Notes: generated from the letters alone by a model not told the origin. Counted from the first letter of the stretch, positions 23,853-38,555 are shown. The stretch: DNA of 64,000 nucleotides from Blasia pusilla (GCA_050084515.1 CM114273.1:11346001-11410000); one strand, 5' to 3'. Program-made: numbers and translations.

Positions 23853-26523
23853 ACATCTTAGTGGGTTCTTTCCCCTCATGATATTAACTTTATCTCTTCG
23901 TTGAGATTCCATAGTCAGATTAAGTCTTTGTCCTTTGATTCTTTATACCCAAAGTCTTAGTACTAAGAATCTTTCAATATACTACTAAGTACCTCTGAAG
24001 TCTATGCTCTTGTGTCCTCAAAGTCTTTGTGAAGTACTTTCATATAGTCTTTGTGATTCCTTCTTCTTCCTTGACTTACATTATCATAGATCTTTGTTAC
24101 TTCACTTAAGGTAGTTTTGTCCTTTTAGTCACTCATGGTAGTCATTCACTTCAACCTAAATTAATATCTTCAATATTCAAGAATACATAGTTTACAATAC
24201 ACTTAAATGAGAGGAGATTCTTGAAATGCCAAATTTAAGAACACATGTTCTTATTATGATATTAATATTAGAATATATGATATTAGAAAATATAATCAGC
24301 ATCCAATTTTTTCCATAGATGGAACCTTTACCAACCGACAATTTAACTAAGAAAGAAAAAGCCGCAGTGGAGGGAGAATTCTTTGGAAAGAGACATTGAA
24401 TTAATATTAGTATAATTCATGGCCCGTAGCTCCTTACTACTGACACTAGTAGGCAACAATCAGTATATTTATGAATTAGGAGGACAGAAGTGTCATGAAT
24501 TTTCGTTCACAGACAATTATTTAGAGCGGAGACCACCGACCACGCGCGCCCATCCGCCACATGGCTGCGGAATATTCTCCCCGGCTTTGAGCGAAGCAGG
24601 TGCCGTTCGCGTAGGAGGGGCCTGGAGGGCTCTGTAGAGGTCACACCAAGCAATTTCGGATGCGCAGAGACTAACTCAGCTAGATCTGACGTCCTGGGGA
24701 CGTAAGACATGGTATGTGAGGGGAGTGGATCGAAAATCACCATGTATTTGCCAAATATTGAGCAGAGAACGGTAAAGTACATGCCGTGAGGCATCGACAA
24801 TGCACGGATTTCCGACAGCAGATGTTCATGATCTTCCCATTTCCAGGGCGGTCTTTATTAGCGATGAGCGTGGAAAGGGTTGGCGAAGGAAGAGATCGAG
24901 GTAGTCCATACTGTTCCAAGGATGGCGATCGATTGAGTGACGATGGCGAGGCTGAGCCGCTGGGGGATATAGAACTCGTTCATACGCACTTAGCTCTAGC
25001 GCTGTGCTAACAGCTAGCTAGAGCACTTCTGTCCAGCCGCAGGGATTTGCAAATCTTGTAAGACATATGACACATTAATGATACCGTTTTTTTTTATCAG
25101 GAAAGACGCCATACACGAGGCGTTTCCGTGCAGAGATGCATGCAATCGCATTGAAACTAGTATAAACTTTTGCAGTACATATAATAGCTTTTGAAGGAAG
25201 TTATCAAACACTATGAACCGAAGATTTCCGAGTTCGTGCTCACATTATCACATATTCGACGTCTAGTTCGTTTACATGTGTGGTCTCTCGAGAAACACAT
25301 ACCTGATGCGCGCCTAGCTAGCTATTTTGTAATCATAGGCCTGACATTTATGGTCTATGACGGTGGACGGCAACTCATGGCCATGACTAATCATAATTGT
25401 GCCAACGACAAAACTTTAGATGCTGACCCAGATATGTCTGGTCTCTTAGGTACTATCCTTCCAGGCCTTGCTAAATAGCGCCTACATGAATATACACCAT
25501 GGTCGACGGAGACGCACTCTGAAAAACCAGCATCGACTAGCATTCGCTTCGGTCCGCGGAACGATATGTTGTGCACATCAGCGACGGACAAGCTGCTGGC
25601 AGTGGAAGGAAGATCTTCTGACACGTTGTCATTTCCTTTCATGTAGCTTATGGTGTCCTCATTTTTCCTTGACCTCAAAATTCTCCTCTGCGGGGAATCT
25701 AGATCCAGAAAAAAAGCCTCTAAGCAAACCTTCTCCCAGATACTTTCCACATGTCTGTGTAGATCCCTTAGTGTTCAGTTGTTCATTGACAATCCAGTTT
25801 CTCATAGAATCAACCCCGATATTGAGTTCGATTGCGTTGGGTCCAAGTAGCCGAATATCTATTACGGACTCCAATTCCATGTCTGTTGACCACTCCCAAG
25901 CTGCAGACTGGTGGTAGTTCTTGAGCACTCTTGAATTGAAAGTAAGGTTCACTCATGTCACTCCACGATCAAAATCCCTTAAACTCTCAATTCTCTAACG
26001 CACATATCAACTCTCGAACTCATTCGTCCAAAGGTTTACTTGCATTTATTTCTGTATGCGGAAATTTTTCCTGGATCATCCGTCGAGTTAATTGTTATTG
26101 TTAAGAAACAAAGAGCACCGTACACGCCTGTGTTCAGACGAGTTGAACGACCTAGCTTAATTAGCGTCGAAATTTGCAACGAGGATTGCTATTTTGGGTG
26201 TTCCGGGATCGTACACTGTTCCCCATACGCATCAGAAATCCTTCGCCATAGATGAAAGACCTGGTTCTGTGGGCTTGCTTTGAGGCCTCTCAAACATAAG
26301 GGACGTGCATTTTCATGATATATTTCAAATTAAGGTCGAGCTATGTCTTGAATTTGTTTCTCCTACTGTTCGTTACTCAATAATTTTCTCTCTGTGTGCA
26401 GCGCTGATCGCTCCCGTGGGCCTCTGTGAGTGTTTAAGACCACTTCAAGAACAGGCTGTGGAGCAGAATTTGAATGTTCGCTGTCGGTAATCGTTAGCAA
26501 CAGAACATCTCAGACCGTGAGGT
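23853..26523. other. Upstream region and probable 5' UTR of the bHLH gene
   Basis: No transposon coding sequence is seen from about 24350 on. Composition becomes balanced and motif-poor. A pyrimidine-rich tract ending in TGTGCAG at about 26396-26402 looks like a splice acceptor, so a 5' UTR intron ending there is possible. No promoter element could be fixed. Confidence 0.4.
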
Positions 26524-28727
26524 ATGTCAGAATTTTCTTCGGGGTCTTTTAGACCCTTCGGAGGTCCTCAGATCCTGCATCAGCAAAAGTACGACAGCCT
26601 TATTGTGAAGACAGAGGAAGACGACTGGGATGATCCTCGAAGGAGAGAAGACATCATGTATATGGAGAGAGTTTTTTCCGGCCATGGTAGCCTCCAGCTT
26701 ACACCTGAGCTCGTACAACAAGAATCAGCACTAATGCTTCAAAGTTCTTCTATTGGATTCGAGTTTCTTCAAGATGTTCATCAAGTTCCAGTTGATGCTA
26801 TGTTCTCACGAGTAGTGGGCTATGAAACATCTCATGGTCAGCAGATCCAGGAAACCATCACGCAGTTGGCAGACGTTTATGGTGCCCCGAACGAAGATAT
26901 TGCTGTTTTGGACCAGGTATCGATGAGCACGCACTCAGAAGAGACACCGACAATAGTCCCCCAGATGCATTATTTTTCCAGCTCCTCCGGATCGTTGAAC
27001 TCCCCTCCATTCGTAAACGTGTCAAAATCGAATGCTGATTTCCGGGCTGTCTCCATCTCTCTGCCAAATCCAAGCATCACAGTTCCAGCCGCACATAGCG
27101 CTCCTGGCGATCCATACTGTAGAGGGATGATATTCTCAAGTTATCCAAGAGAAGCCAGTCCAAAGCACAGACTACAAGGTGATAGAGAGCGAAGACCCGG
27201 ATCAGGACGAGAATTTCCGCCTGCGTTAACTGTCATGGGGGATCATACTATGAGCCAGGGTTTGAGCTCACAACCGACGCAGATTAAGACAATTCATGGT
27301 TTGCGTTGTGATCAAGAAAAACTAGCGAAAACAGGAAGCAGAGAATACACTAAGCGGCTTCACATCCCCATATCGCGTGTGATTCCGGATCACATGGAGC
27401 ATGTCCAGCGAGAACGACAACGGCGAGATGACATGAGTGCTAAGATTGCAACTCTCGAAACGCTTCTCCCATCAGCATCGAAAGTTCGTACCTACTCCTT
27501 GATGCGTGAATTTGTTCATGGGACTCCATGGGAGGACTTCTCTCCTGTTGAACTTTTCACGAATACAAATCGAAGACATCAATCAGATTGATTTCCGCGT
27601 TCACTTGTACTATCGATCCCTCACTATGATTAATATTATAGATGTCGATCATTATCTGGATTGAGAGGCTGCACTTGTTAGGTAACGGGTCGGTCTTGTC
27701 GCAGTTGCATTCATATCGTAACAAACGAATGGATATGCCTATATGTGCATTGTTAGTAAGCTACCTCAATCCGTACTAGTAGCTCTAGAATACCCCACAT
27801 CAGGCATAGAACAATTCAAACCAGACCTGTGGAATTGCGGGTGACTGCTTCAAGCCCGCATTGTGTTGTCTTTACAACTTTAGACGTTAACGTTTGCGTT
27901 TCAGAACCTATTTGCATCATTCCAGCTTCATGTGACTTTTGTGATAGTTGCATTTCCGATCGGTAAACAAAAGCACCACGTACAGAAATTTGAATTCATT
28001 GCTTTCTCGTCCAGAAAATATTATAAGGGCGCATGGCTTAACTAGAAGCAGTTTTATTCAGTCAAATTGCTGCGAGGATGCTTCTATTTTGTATATCAAC
28101 AAGAATTACAAATACCCCGTTCACTCACTAGTACTGACTTTCGCTTTGTAAATATTATGGCTTGTGTTACCGAAGCGTGACAGGGTCTCCATCGTGCATG
28201 ATGGTATTCTATACGTAAAGAGTTTGCAGCAGAAGGTGAAAGCTCTCCAGGATCAATTATCAGAAGCTAAGCGATTCAAACGAAGAAGACGAGCCCTGAA
28301 TGGATGGTCCACCGGTACCGTTGGTAGTAGCAGTAATCCTACAAACTTGCTTACGATGACAAATGGAACAGGAACCTTTTTCCAATCAAGTCATGCACTC
28401 ACTCCATACGACCCGATTGCTGGGAGCACGAATGCTGTGGCCGAAGAGCAGCCAACTGCATCAACGGTGACTTTCTTAACTCCAAATGATACGGCGCGAA
28501 GGAACTCTATTTGTGTGGAGCTACATGTGCAAGTAGCAGGCCGGGCGAAAAGGTGCAGATGTAGGCACAGCTACTTGAGCAGCGTTATGAGAACACTGGA
28601 GCAGCTGCAACTCAGCGTCCGCCGCTGCAGCGTCACGAAGCTGCATGACTACGTGATCTGCATCCTCGTCATTAAGGTCCCTATCATAACAGTGATCTTG
28701 CAAAGTATCGTAACGGTGGCCATGTAA
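26524..28727 (+). CDS. bHLH transcription factor with ACT-like C-terminal domain, two exons
   Basis: Exons 26524-27483 and 28176-28727, predicted 503 residues. The intron begins GTTCGT and ends GAAG, is phase 0, and splits the HLH loop. Spliced, the basic region and helix 1 (about residues 290-315) have HVQRERQRRDDM, with His-293, Glu-297 and Arg-301 at the three positions that define G-box/E-box (CACGTG) binding. Helix 2 is RVSIVHDGILYVKSLQQKV, then a basic nuclear-localisation-like run KRFKRRRR at about 352-359. Residues about 434-488 fit the ACT-like dimerisation fold of plant bHLH proteins (VELHVQV, MRTLEQLQLSV). The 290-residue N-terminus is Ser-rich and unrecognised. The start is the first ATG in the long frame. 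No disabling change is seen. Subfamily not assigned. Confidence 0.85.
27484..28175 (+). other. Intron of the bHLH gene
   Basis: 692 bases with a GT donor directly after the AAA codon and an AG acceptor directly before CGT. Joining restores Ser-Ala-Ser-Lys-Arg-Asp-Arg-Val across the loop and second helix, which is what bHLH proteins show there. This supports both splice sites strongly. Confidence 0.88.
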
Positions 28728-31700
28728 AAGTCTGTCTTTCCTTCTTTTCTTTAATTTTCGGTAAAATGTCCTTAAGGTAAGTGCAGATGGATGAATCCTG
28801 TTACCACTACGAAGCCGTTATCGATATCTGTCTGTACAGTGGACTCTTTATGAACGTACACTACCCAAAGTCAAGAGCTAGCTAAATTAAGACTTCCGAG
28901 CCTATTCGCAATTGGTCGTCAATGCCTAATTCGAGTAAAACTCCAGATTCAGTCAGAACATAGCTCTAGATTCGAGCAAAACTGCTTGAATTCGTTCCAG
29001 CTTTATTTTGAGTGATGACGAAAAACATCGCATGTTCGATGACACAATCGACTATACCTGAGTCCAAAGCGTTGAAGCCTTAAGGTGTCGTAGGAACGGA
29101 ATTTAAGGGCTCTTTCGAACTGCTATTTGCTATTAAGAATCGTGGCTCGAAGAGTGGGCGGATTTCAAATTAAGTCGTCGGGTATTCGCCTTCCCTCCCG
29201 CGAAAATGGTTTTTCCGTAAACAATAGAAGACAAAACCATTTCCGTGAGAGCGAATATGACTTTCAATACAAGTCTGCAGTTTCATTATTGTTGTATGTA
29301 TAGCTATGCTCATCTGGAATAATATGAGTAAAGAGAGAATTCGAAAACGGCGCGAAATCAACGTTCCATCATTCAGGTGGATCGATGTATCCCTTCAGAG
29401 AACTGTACAGAAATGGTTTCCCACTTGAATTCCGTTCAACAGTTGTCCCGAAGACATGTTAGCCCGACCACATGAAGACCAATAGATCCGAAGACCTCCC
29501 GTCTTCTACTAACTCCTGACTACTTACATTAGAACCCTGCTTATGTCTGTGTTTGTTAATTCATGTCAGACATATTATCTAGAGGGTGGCTACTTTTGAA
29601 CATGGATCACGGAGCATGAATGTGACCTAGGTGTCTACCCGTGGGGTTATGGATTCCATCTAATGTCAAGATCATTTTCTGGATCTATGCTTCTAATATC
29701 GACTTGGTGGGGTGTCGTGTTTCATGATGATTTCAGCCTACTTCGAATTGCTCCGCTGTGCATGGTGTGTCGTCCGCTCAGATTGCGACATTGCTGAAGA
29801 TAGCCGCCGACGGTTCAGGCTGATAAATTTATTCTAGAACTTCAAGACAGTTCAATTGCAGAAAGCGTGAGGCTTAGATCGTTCTCTCCCCTGGATACGT
29901 ACCACGATCGAAGAATGTGACTTCTGTTTCCCAGTCTGATCATCGTCGCGCAGTGAGTGCTAAGTAGTCTTCCGCTTGGGTCCGGAGCTCCTTCGTGAAG
30001 AATTAGATACTTATAGAAATACTAGGATTCCATGCTCTGAGACCGATATGTGTTGTCGAGCTGAACATTTTAGTTTAAATCACGCCTACACTTAACGGGG
30101 GCGGGAGTCAACTTTGGCTCCTCCGAGGCTCCGATATATACGTAGTCTCTTGGGTTCTACATGTTCTGGGTAATCGATATGATTATAGAAAATCGGAAGA
30201 ATAGCGAAACGCCCTCATTAAGTAAATATTTAAATTCTAGAACAGGACAATCCGCACTTGAGCGTTTCCACAGAAACTAATGTGTACTTGATTCATATTC
30301 AATGCTTTAGTTCTCGAAGTTCGATTGGTGATCGTGTGTGCATTTTTCACACGATGTGAATCCAGGAGAATGATAAGTCACGCTACACATGCCTAAATCA
30401 TGGCTTATTTGCCAGTCAGCCTATTGATGGCATTCCCATAGCAGTTTCCACGACATCAATGTGCTTCTGAATATATCTTGAGCTTTTCATTGTGATATCA
30501 TGTGCTTCTGAAATATGTCATAATTTTCTATACAGGAACTATGAGATGTTTAGAAGGAGTCCCTCGAAGCCAGGATCCGGGTACTTTTTTCGCGATCTGT
30601 AAACAGGGAAATTTCTGAAATTTCCCTCATTCATTGAATAGATACAAACACAAGGAGAGCCTGTCGGTTTTTTGCCGGTTTCTATACTGTCGGTTTTTGG
30701 CCCCCGTAACACGTAACCCCGTTCTCCGGGACATTACTTCAAGCTAAATTCACCACCAGCGAAAAATGATATTATGTATAAGACCGTTAGTAAGAGAACT
30801 CGATCAGATTACCCGCTCATAAGCCCACTAGTAAGATGTACATTTACAAAATGATGAAAGTAAAATAGAAAGGAAGTAAAATAAATCTTGAAATGATTAG
30901 GAGAAAAAGGAAAATGAGACCTCAAAAAAGTTGAAATACATGACAAGTTATGCAAACTTTGCGCCTCTTCTTGACTTTGTGACACTTAATGATGGCAATT
31001 CCCATTGCCGTTTCCACTTTTTGGAACGGAATTTCCCTACCCTTAGGCTAGTATTGGTCAAGCTTTTACAATTTCAAATTTAAACTTAAGGTAAACAAAA
31101 TTTTAGGAAAATTTAATTGGGATGACATAAAATTCTTTCAAGAGGAGGTGAGAAATTTGGAATAATAAGGGTATGTACCATCCTAACTAGATTACCCAGA
31201 TACAAATATTCAATTCAAATACATGATTTTCATAGAATTCGAAGGTTTTGTTTAAACCAAATATTTGGTGATTTATTTTGAAAAATTTCTGAATATTCAA
31301 TCCCTAAATTTTTTTTAGACATCCCATCACTCACATGGAACCTAGTTTTGGAAACCAAAAACGTCAATATTCCAAAACTTTCTTGAAAATACCATATCAA
31401 ATATTTGATCCCTAATATACTGCTAAATATTGCTTGGATCCTAAAACATGTAATAAAATTAAAATTACTCATTCTAGGGCTCTAGTATTGAGTGACAAAC
31501 AATTGACATAAAGAGCAAAGCCACTCATTTTTATATAGAACTTTCCTCGCATTGAACCTTGTTAAGTCTGCCCTCCCCTCCGAGGCCTTGGCTGTCCTCA
31601 CTTACCCTCCTTATCCCCCTACCACTAGTCTATCCAGCTTTACTGATAAGAAGGTCGACAAGAGTAAAAAAAAAAAGGCTTAGTGGGGGTTTAACTAAGT

Positions 31701-34700
31701 TCTTTCAATTAATATATCAATAAGGAAAATGTGAAAAAAAGAAAAAAATCCCCACAAGGTAGTATTTAAGGCCAGAAATTCAGAATTGTAAAATTTTAAT
31801 TTAATTTACGTTGAGAAATAAAAATAAATTATTTGCCTAAAATAAATGTAGGAGGTGTGATATATTATTTTCATGATGAAAGAGAGAAAAAGATACAAAA
31901 TACTGAAAAAAATAGAAATGACTGTATGGAGGGAATAACTCTGAATGGATAGGCCCCGGTACCATATGTCTTTTCCCACTGGCGAAAAAGACAAAAAATA
32001 GTGATGTTCTTGCGAGTTGATCTAATGGGCGTTTGTCTTACTAGTTCACGTGCGTGTTGCCCGATGGAATTTGAGATTTGATCCGCGGCCCCAGACGTGA
32101 GGTGAGGCCGTGAAAGAAGTCCCCCGTACTCAGAGACCTCACATCGAACTCTAGCATCTATGATTACATATGCACACGCGGGGAAGCTACCTAGTAGATG
32201 AATTTTAAGACTCTGGCGGTAACTGATGACTATTTTGTGGCTGTGAACAGTGTGAAGATCGATATCATGTCGAATTGCATAATGAATATGGAGAATCTGA
32301 GAAGTCTCGAAGATCTTGATTCATGTTCGTGCGTGTTCTGAACTTCTGATCCAGGTCTTAAGTGTCCAGAGGACGCTGGTGGCTGGCCCTGGTATGCATG
32401 TGTATGTCTGGCAAGAGGAGCTTCGGCAGAGATCGATCTAAATCAGACTGTTCGCGATTGTCTGGTTCACCTATGTCTCCTCAATGTGTCCAGATCCAAC
32501 CGACTGAATATGATAACTCTGAAAATTCTGAATGTGATTTGGTTACAGTTGACTCAAACTGAAATGTGCTTCTCAATTGCAACTCGATATTTATATGAAT
32601 GAACTGACTCGATATATGCTGGCAGGTCTTAGCCCAGGCCAGTGTCGATCATGATCATCAGAGAAAGGCGCAGCTAACCTAATAGCCGGTCTCAAAACGT
32701 ACGAAGTGTCCAGTGTCTGAATGCTTGTCTGAATAAGAAGATGATTCGGCACCTACACGTAAAGTGGATGTCCATGAATAGACTATTAATAATATCCGGC
32801 CATCATCGGATAGTCATGATCAAGTCTCCAACTCGTTAGCATCAGCTCGAGTCCCGATTTCCCAGACAATTTGAATAAATTTGATGAATAGAGCTAAGGA
32901 ACGCAGAAGATCTGATGAATATTTCTGTCAACGTCCCCATCAGAAAATTATTGCCCAGGATCCCTCATGCAATCATTTTGATATCTGCCAGTCATATTCA
33001 TTTGGACCCGTTGTAAAATATATTTCCAAGGTTCGGTTTCGGCAGTACCTGTGCTTGCACTGTCTCGGTGAGGTTCGATCAATCGAGAAGCCGTGTGGAG
33101 GACGGTACCAGAGAGTACTTGAGAGTAACCAAATTGATTGGTAAAGAGGGTTTAGGGTAAACGGTTGGAAGTCCACCTTCTCATGAGAGAACCGATTGAA
33201 ACTTGATTCAAATTTCAAGTGGCTAGATCAAGCACCGGTCCATAAAAAGTAAAACTCCAACAAACTCTAATTACGTAACTGGAGCTTTTCCCATCCTTGC
33301 AATACTGGGGAAAGCTCGTAACGGATTAGATCTGATTATTACAACTGAACAGGAGGCAAACCATCCGGTTAACTGTGATAATTCATGAGATAACTTGGGA
33401 GTATAACGGCAACGTGTGAGCGAGTCATACCTTTCCTTAGGTGGGTGCGTATTACAAGGAGATCTGCTTGCCCAGCGGATCAACAATAAGCTTCAAAGAG
33501 CGGGGCAGGTTTGTGGCACTCGGTGAATCGCACGACTTATAAACTAGTTAGCGCCATTTACGGACCGTGCGGTGTATGCATTCGTTCATACCTCTTGAAA
33601 ATCCCAGGAGGTTTCTGATGACACTGTGTCGTGACCACTCCTCAAATTATAATATAAATTAGGATTCCAAAATTAGAATCGGAGATGAATCTTAGCATGA
33701 GAAAACAGATTTAAATAAAGGTGGTTATAACTCTCATTGCTTGGTGGATTTCGCTAACATTTCCACGGATTGGAGGCTAGCCTTGCGGTATTGTTCTTTA
33801 AAAAATGAGAGGGTTGTTTACAAACTTCTAATCTATTTTCAGTATGGGAGAGTGATTTTTTATTTTCAATAATTGGGAAAATGTTTTACATGCTACTAAC
33901 AACAAGAAAAAAATTTGAATGTGTGTGCTTCCTTCACATCACATGCTATACATTAACAAAAGCTCTTCAACCACATTTTTATTTCCATGCATCGCACGCT
34001 TACCTTACCGGTCCACAATAAAAACCAATATATATGAATACTATTGAGGATCATAATAATCTACTCAAAATATTTTCGAGTGGGTTCGATAATTCGAAGG
34101 CAATGTAAACTCAATTCTTTGCACCAATTTTGAAATGACATATCTTAAAAAATTCCATTAAATAATTTCTTTATAGAAAACATTAAGTGTGAAGTGCTCG
34201 GGTCATATGAATTCTTAATTTTTTTAAAATTTTGACGCTGAGAATAGTTAATAATGGATAGACTTCGCATAAAGAGTTCATAACTCAAATCTTTGTAAGT
34301 CCTAGCTATGTAATCAATGGAATGTGGGGAATGGAATCTCTAGCTCTTGTTTTATTTCATGTGATGATCTAATCATGTTGGATAAATCCACGAATCACCA
34401 ATCAAATATCTATCACTTGTCCTTTGAAGTCATACATGTTTCATAAGAGTATGATTGGTACACCAATTTTTAAAATGCCGACATAGTCCAAAAGAGAACC
34501 ATGTATTAACGAAATTTTTCGGATAGATATAACTCATCTTGTCATGTGGAATGGAAGGAACACAAAGATATATTTGCTCCTCAATAGAACACATGTTTGT
34601 TAGAAGATATTCTCAACCATCTACCTAGATATATGCAATAATTCATCCATTAGAAAATCTAACATAAATGGAAAAGATATTTTTATCTCTCCTTCAAATT

Positions 34701-36000
34701 GATGTATGACTTCCATGTTGATGTTGTCGACATCTTTATTTCATGGTGTAAGAATAATTGTATCCCTTAAGAAGATAATGTTAGAAACCTTTGAGTATCA
34801 TCTTCATTGATGATATAGATAAGATGATTATCTTTTAAGTTCTTACTCTTAGTCACTATACCACGACTCAAGTGGAAATCGTATAAAATCATCTCCTAAG
34901 TGAACATGCAAAGGTACACACCCCTCTCTCAAATTAAGCATAGACTTGTTAATGAACATGCATATCACATTCCAAATTTTGAACTCTCATATTTTTTAGA
35001 ACCTTGATGACCCTAATATGAAACCATAAGGATGATCTCTTTAAGGTAGCTTGGATAATTTTTAGATGATCCCTATGACAAACTACAAGGAGGACTTGAA
35101 AAAATCTCCACCAAAGTGTCTTCTCCCAAATGGTACATTCCTCAATTCATCATCAACCACTCCCATGATCTCTTATAAGTTACAATTTATTACCTTGAAG
35201 GCATGACACTCTTTGATATCTCTTTCAACGTCCTGCAAGATGCAATAACTTGTTTACCCTTGGAAATATTTCAATATCAACATGTACATTAATAATTAGT
35301 GAATTTTGTAGCATATCATTACTTTGTCTTGGGAACGCAAGTGTAGAATAAACTTGCTCAACTCTTGGGGATATATAATGAAATACTTTTGTAGTTGTGA
35401 CAATAAGAGATATCTCTTATGCTCTTGCCACTATAGAAATAAGAACTTGAGTAGATGTATTTTCAAGAGCTCCCTAATATGTAATATCACATATCTCCAA
35501 TTGTAGTGTCTTGAGGTAACTAAACTTCTTTTTTTGGAACATCCGTAATTCCATCGGAATCCATCCCCATTCACAAGCCTGAAATAAAACATGCAAGTTG
35601 TAGTCAAGAAGCAACACTTTATACACTTCATTTTACTCTAGACTCAAATAAATGACCCAATAAGAAAGCTTAAATATAAGTAATTTGTTATAATATCGAT
35701 ATTTGATGCACTTTCTTCTTGAACAACTTTTAAGTTGTACTAATCAATTATTCGAGCAATAGAATTACATAATTGGTTCACTTGGAGTACCCTTCTTTTT
35801 CTTTTATAGTTCTCTCTACAGAAATTCCTTCATTTATTTTAATGAAGTGCCAACTTCTCAACACGATTCCCTTATTTTCATTTTTGGGCCTCTACATGCA
35901 ACATATTTTTGAAGTTAGTCATATATATATAAAACTCTGAGTGAGTCTAGAACATGAAAATTAGATCATGCTACAAAATTTCAAGAATATTTAGCACAAA
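28728..36000. other. Long intergenic region, nothing recognised
   Basis: 28728-33600 is balanced, non-repetitive sequence with only short open frames on both strands. 33600-36000 is AT-rich with dense stops, and may be decayed transposon DNA, but no motif could be identified. No tRNA-like cloverleaf was spotted by eye. Confidence 0.4.
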
Positions 36001-36089
36001 TTGTCGAGCCGTGTTGAGGGCGTCTCGAACTTCCTGGGAATTCAACCCGTGAGCAAAGAAAAAATTTTCTGCCTCTCGATTTTGGAGAT

Positions 36090-36829
36090 CTATGGCTGTT
36101 CCTTGGATGAGGTCTCCTCAATTGTACATGTCAATGAAGCGAACCAGCCATGTTTTTGCATTGTCCGATCAATCCTCTGTTGACGAGGGATTTCTGCTTG
36201 AACCACCCCATCTATGTTCACTTCGGGGTTATAGTTTGATCGGGGCCTATGATGTCCCAAACTGAAAGTGAAAATTTCTTGCTTTTGGGTTCGCTTGCAA
36301 TATGTGGGTGGTGCATTGCCATCAGGAGCGCGAAAAGATATGCCAAAAGGTGAGTGAGTCTTCTTGACCAATCTTGTCTATAAGTTGGACACTTGTGAGA
36401 TAGTAGCATCGCCTTCTGAAGACAACATGGATGCCAATAACAAGCTTTCCAAGTGCATGTCATGTAGCAACCTTTTGCAGCAATGGGATTGAAGTAGATC
36501 ACGTATTTGGGCGAATTGTTTGGCGTAAGGGCTGCTCCTTCACTTACTACAATTGCCTTCATCCAATCCGAAAGATCTTGCCCTTGTGTGCTCGGATTAA
36601 GAGGTGTTGGTGCCAACATCATAAAGGCATAGTTCACAACGTTTGGATCTACGGCATTGTCCCATGCTGCGCAAAGAGGCCACAACTGCATGATAGGTTG
36701 AAATAAGATCATATCAACCTCCTTCACAAAATGACCCTCGAGTAGAGTTGTTTCAAGGGTGAGTTCTCCCACATTACCCCTTGCTCTCCATCGCAACAGT
36801 TCATCCATCTCTTGTTGTCGTCTTGCCAT
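36090..36829 (-). pseudogene. Unrecognised 203-residue frame with decayed extension
   Basis: A clear frame of 203 residues (36218-36829) starts MARRQQEMDELLRWRARG and includes PLCAAWDNAVDPNVVNY, LSDWMKAIVVSEG and PKYVIYF. A second frame downstream on the same strand (near 36000-36200) reads NAKTWLVRFIDMY and LQNREAENFFF, resembling continuing coding sequence after a frameshift. The pattern (small folded region near Trp-rich helices) could be a retroelement gag, but I do not recognise the family. No zinc knuckle or protease follows. Confidence 0.35.
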
Positions 36830-38555
36830 GATGTGTAATAACCCACTCTTTTAAACATTTTGTAGTTGGGATGTTTTTGGTACATAAATAGGTAGAAGTC
36901 TTAATGAAGGAATATTAAAGATTGAAGATTGTAAATATGAATAGAGGAAGAGAAATAGTCGGAAGAGTACTTGATAAGGCTAGTCAGTGAAACTCCATTG
37001 AGAAGACAAGGAAATTGGACGATCATGGAACTATCCTGGAGGAGTGAGAATTGTTGTAAAAGTAGAAAAGAATGAAAGAAGAAGTAAGAGTACGAGGTGC
37101 GGGTGCTTCGTAGCGAAGACCGCAATGTGGAAGATGGTAAGATTGTTAACGAAGACTCTGTAAAGGAATTCTTCTTTGAAGCAGAAGTTCAAAATGAGTC
37201 TTTGTGCGAAGACTGTGAACGAAGATCGAAGAAGAAAGTGTGAAGACTGTGAACAAAGAACAAAGATCAAAGATCGAAGAACAAATAGCAAAGACTCAGA
37301 AAGCAAAGAAGCAGAAGAAAGAAGAAAAAGGAATCAACGAGAGTCTTCACAAAGCGGAAAGACGAATGAAGAGTAGGAATAGGAAGAGGAATACTTTTTT
37401 TGAAGGAAACGGATGGAAGGAAGGTCGCGAGGAGAACTTCTTTGCGGTGGCAGCAACAGTCGTATAGTCTTCGCAAAGTTAGGACAAAGAGTCTTTGCAA
37501 AGTTAGGATAGGAGTGCTTCGCGTCCAACAAAGATTGTAGATAGTGGACTGTTGCGGCGCTTTTGGAAGGTAGAAATAGAAGGACGCATGGTTCGGATGA
37601 AAGCGGAAGGGAATCAACATAGAAATCAAACGACTTAGGGGAAATGAAGGGTTGGAAGATCTGAACGGTGGGATTAGCAGTTAGAAATCTAGAAGGAAGT
37701 AGAAAGGTCAGCCATAAATTCTAAAGAGACTATTTAAAGAGTAAAGTAGAAGAGCTTGGGGTCATTCCCTTGTGTGTTGAGTTTCCAATACTCTGGTTGA
37801 TTCTATGAGAAGCAGTTCTTTAGGGATCCAAGCCAAAGAGTCTTGTACCCTCTAAAGCTTGTAATACTTTCTAGTTTCCTCCACTCTTTGATGCAAGAGA
37901 GGTGTCCTCATTCATTCTTTCCAATGTGCGGAGTTGATTTTCAACCTTATTAGGCTGTTGTAAGGATGAGAATGGAGTCTCACAAGATAATAAGGAAGAG
38001 CGTAGAAAAGCTTGTTAGATAGTGAGTAACCTGCCATGACAGATTTAGTTCTGAAAGTAGGGTGAGCCGCAACCTTCTTGAGATCTCTTTGATGTCCTTA
38101 ATGGAACTTTGATGTGCAAGATTTGCAGGATTTTTTCTCTGCACTTGAGAAGAGTCCCTTCTAGAGGGAAGAAAATCATTTTGATCTTTTGCACTAGTGA
38201 AGACATGGTCATTGAAGTTATTGAAGTACTTAGTGAAGAAGAAGATATTCTTTATAATTCGTATAAAACCTCTTTTTACTCAGGAAACAATGATTTTTTG
38301 GGAACGAACTTAATACTTTGCGATTAAGGGAGTAATTTTTTCCTTGAGTTGTATATTATATGATGCATGTTCTTGCTTGTGTAACAGTGAAGAAAACTTC
38401 TGAAGTGAAGGTATCTTCCCCATCAGAAAAAATTGGAGGTTCAACCCCAATTGGTTTGTATCTTTCCTTTTTTAATTACATCCTGATTGGTATGATTTTC
38501 ATGCAGACTAAACATTGCAATTCTGGTCTTTGACGTCATTAGTTCAAGACTAACT
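36830..38555. other. Purine-rich low-complexity and non-coding sequence
   Basis: 37040-37400 on the plus strand is dominated by GAAGA, AAAGA and GAACAAAGA runs. 37730-38060 looks like LTR or leader sequence by its short imperfect repeats, but no partner copy was found. Frames here are by-products of the purine bias. Confidence 0.4.

Noticed and set aside
37267-37629. Minus-strand frame of 120 residues
   Set aside because: Leu/Phe/Ser-rich composition follows directly from the purine-rich opposite strand.
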